Notes under the pieces: generated by a model | What the model was told of the DNA's origin: nothing | What the model saw: only the letters and a program-made list of their open reading frames with translations | Databases searched by the model: none | Assembly: GCA_002426495.1 (NCBI GenBank) | Contig: DIQC01000065.1 | Span: 38,363-53,088 of the forward strand | DNA: 14,726 bases | Origin: Thermacetogenium sp. UBA5472 | Lineage (GTDB): Bacteria > Bacillota > DSM-12270 > Thermacetogeniales > Thermacetogeniaceae | Direction of reading: 5' to 3' | Made by a program: the position numbers and the translations under genes | Shown: one piece after another, positions 6,627 to 12,800 of the stretch | Numbering within the stretch: the first letter of the stretch is position 1 | Layout: each line of letters opens with the position of its first letter

Positions 6627-7727
6627 ATGAGAAAGAAAAGGATTTCTTCTGTTGTAGTCCTTTTGATTTGTTTATGTTTAATGATGTCAATGGTAGCGGG
6701 GTGCGGCAGCGGTGATACAGATACAGACAATAAGGATGCTGAACCGCAAACCGTAACCTTAACTGACTCTGCAAAGCGTCAAGTGGAGGTTCCAGCCGAG
6801 ATTACCAGAATTGTACCCTCCGGTACCCTGGCCCAAATTGCGCTTTTTGCCCTGGCTCCCGATAAACTAGTCGGTATTTCCACTGAATGGGGTTCTGTTG
6901 CCGAACAATATCTGGATGACAAATACACTTCTCTCCCTGTGGTGGGTCAGTTCTATGGCCAGGCCGACCTGAACCTGGAGGAAATAGCCAAGATCGATCC
7001 TCAAGTTGTGATTGATGTTGGTGAACCCAAGCCTTCTATCGTAGAGGATATGGATGGGATTACCGAACAGGTGGGCATACCTACGGTTCATATTACAGCC
7101 ACAGCAGAGACAATGGGAGACGCCTACAGAATGTTAGGTGAACTGCTCGGCATGGAAGAAGAAGCCAAAGTCCTGGCTGAGTACTGTGAAGATGTTTACA
7201 GCAATACTAACGATATTATGGGAAAAGTTGGGGACGACAAGGTTGATCTGGTCTATTGCAATGGTACAGATGGGCTCAATGTAATTGCTCAGGGCTCTTT
7301 TCACGCAGAGATTATTAATTTAGTCAGTAATAATGTGGCAGTGGCAGAAGACATTTCGAGCAAGGGTGCAGGAAACCCGGTGGATATGGAGCAGCTTGTG
7401 CTGTGGGACCCCGATGTGATCATCTTTGCCCCGGATGGTATTTATGATACTGTCGCAGATGATCCGGCCTGGCAGAAACTTACTGCAATTAAAAATGGTA
7501 ATTATTATGAAGTGCCCATGGGCCCCTACAACTGGATGGGCTTTCCTCCTTCAGTCAACCGCTATATGGGTATGATTTGGATCACTCAGCTGCTCTATCC
7601 GGACCAGGCTCAGTACGATGTTCAGCAAGAAGCAACTAAATACTATGATTTGTTCTATCACAGCGAACTGACAGAAGACCAATATAAGGATTTGGTTGCC
7701 AATTCACTTCTAAAAGCTGAGCAATAG
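6627..7727 (+). CDS. Lipoprotein solute-binding protein of the class III ABC importer (MolA-like)
   Basis: 366 residues, ATG at 6627 with AAGGGGGAAG just upstream. The N terminus has a positively charged start (MRKKR), a hydrophobic stretch and the lipobox VAGC with Cys26 as the lipidation site, followed by an Asp/Asn-rich linker. It is therefore an outer-surface lipoprotein. The body (about 43-335) is a TroA/FecB-like two-domain receptor: SAKRQVEVPAEITRIVP at the start, NLEEIAKIDPQVVID and NPVDMEQLVLWDPDVIIF as the paired domain-linking repeats, and a GPYNWMGFPPSVNRYMGMIW segment near the binding cleft. The order permease-ATPase-receptor matches molBCA of Haemophilus, a molybdate/tungstate system. 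Together with the ModE-like sites this supports oxyanion rather than siderophore binding, although binding residues cannot be confirmed by eye. Confidence 0.88.
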   Translation: MRKKRISSVVVLLICLCLMMSMVAGCGSGDTDTDNKDAEPQTVTLTDSAKRQVEVPAEITRIVPSGTLAQIALFALAPDKLVGISTEWGSVAEQYLDDKYTSLPVVGQFYGQADLNLEEIAKIDPQVVIDVGEPKPSIVEDMDGITEQVGIPTVHITATAETMGDAYRMLGELLGMEEEAKVLAEYCEDVYSNTNDIMGKVGDDKVDLVYCNGTDGLNVIAQGSFHAEIINLVSNNVAVAEDISSKGAGNPVDMEQLVLWDPDVIIFAPDGIYDTVADDPAWQKLTAIKNGNYYEVPMGPYNWMGFPPSVNRYMGMIWITQLLYPDQAQYDVQQEATKYYDLFYHSELTEDQYKDLVANSLLKAEQ

Positions 7728-7770
7728 GTTTTCCAAAAGGTCAACTGAGTTATTCTATTTACAGTTCTTG

Positions 7771-7800
7771 GTTCAGAGGGTGCCGTATCATCCTCTGAAC
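7771..7800 (+). other. Intercistronic hairpin between receptor gene and DUF364 gene
   Basis: A perfect 9-bp stem, GTTCAGAGG (7771-7779) with CCTCTGAAC (7792-7800), around a 12-nt loop. No T-tract follows, so it is not a standard terminator. Such hairpins often protect an upstream receptor mRNA from decay or partly attenuate read-through. Confidence 0.6.
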
Positions 7801-7857
7801 TCAGAACTTGTTTCAATGCCAGGATGCAGTAATAAATTGATTGTGGGGGGATCAAAG

Positions 7858-8610
7858 ATGTGGGAAATCTATGACCGCTTAATTGCACAAATTCCGGAAG
7901 ACCTTATTGTTGAGGACTGCTTGGTAGGGCTGCACTGGACTCTAGTGCGTTCTGTGAACAGCGGTTTGGCTATGACTACGGTGGGAGAGGAATGCTGCTC
8001 CGGATGTGATGCTGAAACCGAATCAGGGAGTATTACCGGTATGCCGGTGCGCAGGCTGGCGGAACAGATTAAATCATGGGATTTTCATAACGCCTCTCTA
8101 GGGATGGCTGCCATCAATTCCGTATTGAATACCCGGGAGCGGGCGGAAATGGTGGACGGGAGAAAGCTCGATGAGCAGCAAGAAGGGGATGCCTTCGAGT
8201 TTTTTGCCAAATTAATGCGCGGCAAAAAGGTGGCAGTAGTCGGTCACTTCCCCATGTTGTCCAAATATTCTGATATCTGCCAGCTTTCTATCCTGGAGCG
8301 CAGACCGCAACCAGGCGACTATCCGGATTCGGCTTGTGAGGTCCTTTTGCCGCAACAAGATATTGTTTTTATTACAGGAGTAACTTTGATCAACAAAACC
8401 CTTCCGCGGCTTCTGCAGTTGAGCAAAGATGCTTATGTGGTTCTGGTGGGTCCCAGTGTGCCTCTGGCACCATTTCTTTTTGAATACGGCGTAGATGTGC
8501 TCTCCGGCACCGTGGTTGTGGATGATGCCGCTGTCTGGCGGACAGCAGCCGAGGAGGGTAGCCGTCGTATCTTTGATTGTGGCGCCTTTAGGTTTAACAT
8601 CAAGCGATAA
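7858..8610 (+). CDS. DUF4213/DUF364 family protein (putative heavy-metal chelation domain)
   Basis: 250 residues from ATG 7858, preceded by GGGGGG at 7845-7850. An upstream in-frame TTG at 7768 has no ribosome binding site and would place the intercistronic hairpin inside the gene. The N-terminal half (DUF4213; VGLHWTLVRS, then TTVGEECCSGC) is enolase-N-like. The C-terminal half is Rossmann-like, with VAVVGHFPML, a PDSACEVLLPQQDIVFITG segment and VLVGPSVPLAPFLFEYGVD. A Desulfitobacterium member of PF04016 has a solved structure, and its authors proposed heavy-metal chelation. Position directly after the importer suggests a role in handling the imported metal or its cofactor. The reaction is unknown. 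CCSGC at the end of the first motif is a possible metal ligand. Confidence 0.85.
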   Translation: MWEIYDRLIAQIPEDLIVEDCLVGLHWTLVRSVNSGLAMTTVGEECCSGCDAETESGSITGMPVRRLAEQIKSWDFHNASLGMAAINSVLNTRERAEMVDGRKLDEQQEGDAFEFFAKLMRGKKVAVVGHFPMLSKYSDICQLSILERRPQPGDYPDSACEVLLPQQDIVFITGVTLINKTLPRLLQLSKDAYVVLVGPSVPLAPFLFEYGVDVLSGTVVVDDAAVWRTAAEEGSRRIFDCGAFRFNIKR

Positions 8611-8674
8611 TCTCAAAGAAGAGGCAAAAATAAAAGATTCACAGCGACCTTTTCCGTCTAGACTGATTCCAATC

Positions 8675-8714
8675 CTACAGAATTAAAGCTGTAGAAAAAG
8701 GAACTTGTCCTTTT
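8675..8714 (+). terminator. Weak terminator candidate(s) after the importer operon
   Basis: Two small adjoining hairpins: CTACAG (8675-8680) with CTGTAG (8689-8694), followed by A5, then AAAAGGA (8696-8702) with TCCTTTT (8708-8714). The second ends in a short T-run. Stems of 6 and 7 bp make this a modest candidate. Confidence 0.35.
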
Positions 8715-8850
8715 GCATCGTATCTCACAGGGTTTCCTCAGGGAATGCCTTTAGAAAATCTGCGAGAAACTTAACGGTTGCTGTGAATCTACTTATAATA
8801 TTCCCGGAACTGCATGAAATATTCAATACTCAAGAAAAAAATTATGGTAT

Positions 8851-8896
8851 GTAATGGAGACGGTTCCTGATATGCAACAGGAACCGTCTCCATTGC
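8851..8896. repeat. Perfect 17-bp inverted repeat, REP-like hairpin
   Basis: AATGGAGACGGTTCCTG (8853-8869) is followed, after an 8-nt loop, by its exact complement CAGGAACCGTCTCCATT (8878-8894). A further U-G and G-C pair outside give 19 bp. No T-tract is adjacent. GGAGACGGTTCC-type hairpins recur in clostridial intergenic regions (from memory), so this may be a dispersed REP-type element. Confidence 0.6.
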
Positions 8897-9058
8897 ATTT
8901 CTAAGGGTGCAGGATACGGTGTGCTATTTTGATATGGTATTGTTTGGAATGGATGCGCAGGTAGGTAAATGTTGACAGCAGCAATCTGTAATAAATGTTA
9001 TTTTAGGTATGATAATCGTTGATTATTGTATAATTTGTTGTTGTAGGGGAAAAATTTA

Positions 9059-9087
9059 TTGAGAATTCCAGAGTTTTGTATTATGAT
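9059..9087 (+). promoter_or_regulatory. Sigma-A promoter of groES-groEL
   Basis: TTGAGA (9059-9064) and TATGAT (9082-9087) are separated by 17 nt, each one to two bases from consensus. Transcription should start at about 9094, at the left edge of the CIRCE element. Confidence 0.8.
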
Positions 9088-9094
9088 GTTAGAT

Positions 9095-9133
9095 AGCTTA
9101 CTAGCACTCAATAATGGTGAGTGCTAGTAAGCT
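9095..9133. promoter_or_regulatory. CIRCE operator (HrcA site)
   Basis: CTAGCACTC (9101-9109), nine bases, then GAGTGCTAG (9119-9127): one base per arm from the CIRCE consensus TTAGCACTC-N9-GAGTGCTAA. The inverted repeat extends to 15 bp per arm (AGCTTACTAGCACTC and its complement). HrcA bound here would block initiation until heat or misfolded protein titrates GroE. Confidence 0.95.
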
Positions 9134-9160
9134 GAGTTAAACTTAAAGGAGGCACCAGTT

Positions 9161-9454
9161 ATGAGTCTTAAACCGCTGGGTGAAAAGGTTGTTCTGAAGC
9201 TCGTGGATGCTGAGGAAAAAACAGAAGGCGGCATTATGCTGCCAGATTCCGCTAAAAAGAAACCGCAAAAAGGGGAAGTCGTTGCGGTAGGGAGCGGGAA
9301 GGTGACAGAAAACGGAGAAAAGATTCCCCTGGAAGTTAAAATCGGGGACAAGGTTGTTTTTTCCCAATATTCCGGTACAGAAGTAAAAGATGGAGAAGAA
9401 GAGTATCTGATTGTATTTGAGCGAGATATCCTGGCTATCGATGCCCAAAACTAA
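9161..9454 (+). CDS. groES: Co-chaperonin GroES (Hsp10)
   Basis: 97 residues, the normal length, with AAAGGAGG at 9145-9152. The N terminus SLKPLGEKVVLK corresponds to the family's IKPLGDRVVVK. The mobile loop that docks on GroEL is EEKTEGGIMLPDSAK (about 18-32), and the roof and core segments GEVVAVGSG and KVGDKVVF-like KIGDKVVFSQYSGTEVK are present. Seven copies cap the GroEL ring and close the folding chamber in the cytoplasm. It is the first gene of the HrcA/CIRCE-controlled operon, with groEL 56 bp downstream. Confidence 0.97.
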   Translation: MSLKPLGEKVVLKLVDAEEKTEGGIMLPDSAKKKPQKGEVVAVGSGKVTENGEKIPLEVKIGDKVVFSQYSGTEVKDGEEEYLIVFERDILAIDAQN

Positions 9455-9510
9455 GAGCAGCGGTGTGTGATATCAAGTGAAAACTGGAAATTATTTTAGG
9501 AGGTTCTACG

Positions 9511-11106
9511 ATGCCCAAGGAAATATGTTTTAGTCAAGATGCACGCAGTGCAATGGAAAAAGGTGTCAACGCCCTGGCTGATACTGTTAAGGTAACTCTG
9601 GGACCCAAAGGGCGCAATGTTGTACTCGCCAAATCTTTCGGCCCACCTCAAATTACCAATGATGGAGTGACCATTGCCAAGGAAGTGGAACTGCCAGATC
9701 CATGGGAAAATATGGGCGCTCAGCTGGTCAAAGAGGTAGCCATCAAGACGAATGATGTAGCTGGAGACGGTACAACTACCGCAACTGTACTTGCCCAGGC
9801 AATGATTCGGGAGGGTCTCAAGAATGTGGCCGCCGGAGCCAATCCCATATTTCTCAAAATGGGTATGGAAAAGGCTGTTGAGATAGTATCAGAGAAAATA
9901 AGGGAAACGGCCCAAGATGTTGACAGTAAAGAGTCAATAGAGCAGGTTGCTTCAATCTCTGCAGATGATCTGCAGATCGGTAAGTGGGTTGCCGACGCTA
10001 TGGAAAAGGTCGGTAATGATGGTGTAATCACAGTTGAGGAATCCAAGGGTTTTGGTACTTTTCTTGATGTTGTGGAAGGGATGCAGTACGATCGGGGCTA
10101 TATTTCCCCTTATATGGTGACCGATGGGGAAAAGATGGTAGCCAATCTTGAGGAACCATATATTTTACTTGTTGATAAAAAAGTATCAGCTGTTGCTGAG
10201 ATTGTGCCAATATTAGAAAAGGTTGCTCAAACAGGTAAGCCACTGCTCTTTATAGCCGAAGATATCGAGGGAGAAGCTTTATCCACCATTGTAGTTAACA
10301 AACTACGGGGCACATTTATCTGTGCTGCCACCAAGGGTCCTGGCTATGGTGACCGGAGAAAAGCCATATTGGAAGATATCGCTATTCTGAGCGGGGGTAC
10401 TGTCATAACCGAGGAAACAGGGCTCAAACTGGAGAATGTTACCCTGGATATGTTAGGCCAGGCAGGACGTGCAGTTGTGGGCAAAGAGGAAACAACCATT
10501 GTGGATGGTAGCGGGTCTGTTGAAGAGATAGAACAGCGGATCATTCAGATCAGACATCAGTTTGACGCCTCAACATCTGAGTATGATCGGGAAAAGCTTC
10601 AGGAACGTATGGCTAAATTGTCAGGTGGTGTTGCTGTAATCAAAGTTGGGGCGGCAACAGAAGTGGAACTGCGGGAGAATAAGTCTCGCATTGAAGATGC
10701 CCTGGCAGCTACCAGAGCGGCAGTTGAGGAAGGGATCATTGTCGGTGGGGGAGTTGCACTGGTCAGGACGCTTCCTGCTCTGGATAATCCAGAAACAGAG
10801 GGAGATCAGGCAACAGGAGTTAAAATCGTGCAGAGAGCATTGGAAGAACCCCTGAGATTGATCGCTGAGAATGCAGGCTACGAAGGCTCTGTAGTGGTAG
10901 AAAAAGTTAAATCAATGGATGGCAATATGGGCTTCAATGCTATGACTGAAGAGTACGAGGACCTCTTTGCTGCCGGAGTCGTTGACCCTGCCAAGGTCAC
11001 ACTCTCTGCTTTACAGAATGCAGGCAGTATCTCTGGCATGTTCCTCTCCACAGAGTGTTTGATTGCTGATAAGACTGAGGAAGAAGAGCAAGATATACAA
11101 TCCTAA
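9511..11106 (+). CDS. groEL: Chaperonin GroEL (Hsp60) without the Gly-Met-rich tail
   Basis: 531 residues, ATG at 9511 after TAGGAGG. ATPase signatures are intact: VTLGPKGRNVVL (about 28-39), DGVTIAKE, VAGDGTTTATVLAQ (about 83-96), and the C-terminal equatorial VEEGIIVGGGVALVR. Apical-domain segments (RGYISPYMVTD, KLRGTFICAATKGPGYGDRRKAILEDIAIL) are recognisable. It folds substrate proteins in the GroES-capped chamber. Differences from typical GroEL are several conservative core changes (DPWENMG for DPFENMG, a one-residue shortening at SADDLQIGK) and a C terminus ending in a short acidic tail, TEEEEQDIQS, instead of the usual GGM repeats. It may be a specialised or secondary paralogue. Cotranscribed with groES. 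Confidence 0.96.
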   Translation: MPKEICFSQDARSAMEKGVNALADTVKVTLGPKGRNVVLAKSFGPPQITNDGVTIAKEVELPDPWENMGAQLVKEVAIKTNDVAGDGTTTATVLAQAMIREGLKNVAAGANPIFLKMGMEKAVEIVSEKIRETAQDVDSKESIEQVASISADDLQIGKWVADAMEKVGNDGVITVEESKGFGTFLDVVEGMQYDRGYISPYMVTDGEKMVANLEEPYILLVDKKVSAVAEIVPILEKVAQTGKPLLFIAEDIEGEALSTIVVNKLRGTFICAATKGPGYGDRRKAILEDIAILSGGTVITEETGLKLENVTLDMLGQAGRAVVGKEETTIVDGSGSVEEIEQRIIQIRHQFDASTSEYDREKLQERMAKLSGGVAVIKVGAATEVELRENKSRIEDALAATRAAVEEGIIVGGGVALVRTLPALDNPETEGDQATGVKIVQRALEEPLRLIAENAGYEGSVVVEKVKSMDGNMGFNAMTEEYEDLFAAGVVDPAKVTLSALQNAGSISGMFLSTECLIADKTEEEEQDIQS

Positions 11107-11157
11107 ATACTTATGTAAGCCATATATCTTAATAAGTCAGACTATTAATGAGATCAT

Positions 11158-11193
11158 GAGGCCTGTTTTTAGTAAGCAGGTCTCTTTTTTTTT
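11158..11193 (+). terminator. Intrinsic terminator of groES-groEL
   Basis: GAGGCCTG (11158-11165) pairs with CAGGTCTC (11177-11184), with one G-U pair and an 11-nt loop, followed by nine T residues (11185-11193). Confidence 0.9.
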
Positions 11194-11205
11194 GCTAAAT
11201 GACCT

Positions 11206-11259
11206 TTCATAATAATCTATCGTCTGCATAAAATGTTTATGATAACACCAACCGGTGTT
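11206..11259 (+). promoter_or_regulatory. Candidate promoter with adjacent palindrome, upstream of the membrane-anchored protein gene
   Basis: TTCATA (11206-11211) and TAAAAT (11229-11234) are 17 nt apart. Just after the predicted start, AACACC (11244-11249) and GGTGTT (11254-11259) form a 6-bp inverted repeat that could be an operator. The -35 match is only moderate. Confidence 0.4.
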
Positions 11260-11326
11260 GTGGCTTTCACGCAGGTGCACGCAGGTATAGGGAAAGCATC
11301 CATTTTATTGTAGGGGGGAATAGCTT

Positions 11327-12019
11327 GTGGATAGAAATGAAATAATGCGGCGGGCAAAGTGGCCGCTTATCTTTCTTCTTGTTGCTGCGGGAGTTGCAGG
11401 AGCTATATTATATTATTATTATTTTATCAGAATCGAGCCTGGCCCTCTCCTGGAAAGCGCATTGAGTCAAGCCCATCAAGCTAAAAGCTACAGTTATACT
11501 CTTGATTCAGAACTGGATATTGGGGGTAAGAAGCAAAAATGGATTCAAGTACAGGGACAGCAAGCAGCGGAATCCTACCATTTCCAAGGGGAGACCCTGG
11601 GGACTCCTGTGGAGATTTATCAGATCGGGATGAGGAGTTACACAAAGGATCCAGTCAGCGGCAACTGGACGATCTTAGATGGTGTGGATCTCAGCACACA
11701 ACAACTCTATATGGCTGAGATCGATCCCTTAAGCAGTTTCCAGTTTAAAAACATCGGAGAGCCGCTTTTATTGGGCAAAGAAGAGGTCGGCAATATCAAG
11801 TGTGCGCTGCTGGAATTAGAGCAGCCAAAGGTAGAGAGCAAGTATATGGAGATCTGGTGGAAGGATTTTACCTACCGCTTTTGGATCGATAGAAGAAAAG
11901 AACAGCTGGTGAAGGCAGAAATAACAGCTGTAAGCACACAGAGTAGAGATACCTCTTTGACTATGACTGTGGATTTCAAGGATTTCAATAGGAAAATCAA
12001 GATCAACCCGCCGATCTAA
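11327..12019 (+). CDS. Membrane-anchored protein of unknown function, possibly LolA/LppX-like
   Basis: 230 residues from GTG 11327, preceded by GGGGGG at 11313-11318 with 8-nt spacing. After a short basic start (MRRAKW) there is one hydrophobic segment at about residues 13-34 (PLIFLLVAAGVAGAILYYYY) and then a soluble domain, so it should be tethered with its bulk outside the cytoplasm. There is no lipobox Cys. The domain begins LESALSQAHQAKSYSYTLDS, and the rest alternates short beta-strand-like stretches (IYQIGMRSYTKDP, NWTILDG, YRFWIDRRKEQLVKAEI). This pattern recalls LolA/LppX-type or other lipid- or peptide-binding half-barrels seen in Firmicute surface proteins. That comparison is by style only. 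Monocistronic: a promoter candidate precedes it and a strong hairpin follows it. Confidence 0.75.
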   Translation: MDRNEIMRRAKWPLIFLLVAAGVAGAILYYYYFIRIEPGPLLESALSQAHQAKSYSYTLDSELDIGGKKQKWIQVQGQQAAESYHFQGETLGTPVEIYQIGMRSYTKDPVSGNWTILDGVDLSTQQLYMAEIDPLSSFQFKNIGEPLLLGKEEVGNIKCALLELEQPKVESKYMEIWWKDFTYRFWIDRRKEQLVKAEITAVSTQSRDTSLTMTVDFKDFNRKIKINPPI

Positions 12020-12040
12020 CGGTATGATCAGTAAAGGAAA

Positions 12041-12076
12041 TATTAGCCTTACTAGAGTATTCTGGTAGGGCTAATA
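12041..12076 (+). terminator. Strong hairpin after the membrane-anchored protein gene
   Basis: TATTAGCCTTACTAGA (12041-12056) pairs over 16 bp with TCTGGTAGGGCTAATA (12061-12076), with two G-U pairs and a GTAT loop. What follows (CATATTATG) is AT-rich but not a clean T-run, so termination is likely rather than certain. Confidence 0.6.
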
Positions 12077-12158
12077 CATATTATGTATTGTCAACTGTGA
12101 GATCGTCCAGCGTCATGGCTTTCACCTGGTCCGGGGTTCACACATATTATGTATTGTC
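12074..12158. repeat. Pair of 17-bp direct repeats with palindromic core
   Basis: ACATATTATGTATTGTC occurs exactly at 12076-12092 and 12142-12158, 66 bp apart. The first copy sits in the 15-bp palindrome ATACATA-T-TATGTAT (12074-12088); the second has one mismatch (12140-12154). They could be transcription-factor sites or remnants of a duplication. Confidence 0.6.
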
Positions 12159-12571
12159 GACGGGTGGCTGTTAGTAAGCAACAGCCATTAATTATGCTGT
12201 TGTGGGTGGGTGAGGAGCTGAATTTTAATGTGATGCGCTCATGTTGGGATTTGTATTTTGCCATCATCCTTCCCCTGCTGCTGATTTTGATTGTTTTCCT
12301 GGGGGATATAAGGTGGCTGTACTATATTCCCTGAGTATATTCAAAAAAGTTATTCTCTGGGGTTTCATCCTGACATTTTGAATTGGTACAAACAGCATAT
12401 AAATTGTTACAAAAAAGCTTGATAAAACCAGCAGTTTTAACAACGCGGATCCCGCAGCTGCTTGGATATTTTGAGCCCTATCAATTTTGTTCTCATTGTC
12501 CTGCCCTTCTATGGTTTTGATTTATTCTATTTTTTTGCATGGGAAATGGTTTATAGACACAGTGAAGTTTA

Positions 12572-12751
12572 TTGCCGTTTAAGTGGACAGCCAATATCGA
12601 TTTTTGGTTGTATGATCAAAAATACCGCCAGCTGCAGTATAGCTATAAATACGGCCACCGTATTCCGTATTATCCGATTCAGAAAACTTTGCAGTCCCTT
12701 ATTTTGTTTGTTTTCAGCGGCCGGATTGTGGGCACGCTGGGAAAAGGATAA
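12572..12751 (+). pseudogene. Possible gene remnant
   Basis: A 59-codon frame from TTG 12572 to TAA encodes a peptide with ordinary protein-like composition, rich in aromatic and charged residues (for example NIDFWLYDQKYRQLQYSYKYG, shortened here to its first 20: NIDFWLYDQKYRQLQYSYKY). There is no ribosome binding site, and the frame is closed by TGA at 12563-12565. An overlapping frame (12462-12758) starts with a hydrophobic stretch. The two could be halves of a frameshifted small membrane protein. I do not recognise a family. Confidence 0.2.
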
Positions 12752-12800
12752 TTGGTAGGTTTTCAAGAAGATAACAATAAACAATGCAAAGGAGAAAAAA

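Larger units (their letters stand above)
8611..9094. other. Gene-free stretch between DUF364 gene and groES
   Basis: About 480 bp with no credible ORF on either strand. It contains two weak hairpins after the DUF364 gene, a perfect 17-bp hairpin at 8853-8894 (8851-8896 with flanking pairs), a TTGACA at 8972-8977 with TGTTAT 18 nt later (possible extra promoter), and the groES promoter at its right end. Confidence 0.6.
12020..12800. other. Long stretch without a convincing gene, between the membrane-anchored protein and ahcY
   Basis: About 780 bp. It contains a 16-bp hairpin (12041-12076), a 17-bp direct repeat with palindromic core (12076-12092 and 12142-12158), an 8-bp hairpin TGGCTGTT/AACAGCCA (12165-12187), and a phased direct repeat (12381-12392 and 12402-12413). 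Small reading frames at 12149-12334, 12462-12758 and 12572-12751 lack good starts and look like chance frames or gene remnants. The ahcY ribosome binding site is at the right edge (AAAGGAG, about 12788-12794). Confidence 0.55.

Noticed and set aside
7768..7857. Longer N terminus for the DUF364 protein from TTG 7768
   Set aside because: No ribosome binding site, and it would run through the intercistronic hairpin; ATG 7858 has GGGGGG at 7-nt spacing.
9720..10046. Long minus-strand frame inside groEL (108 codons)
   Set aside because: Shadow frame of a strongly coding gene; Ser/Ala-rich composition typical of antisense translation.
12149..12334. Small + strand frame ending in a membrane-segment-like peptide
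   Set aside because: The nearest ribosome binding site (GAGGAG, 12212-12217) is 12 or more bases from any in-frame start and the 5' part overlaps a hairpin; not strong enough to call.
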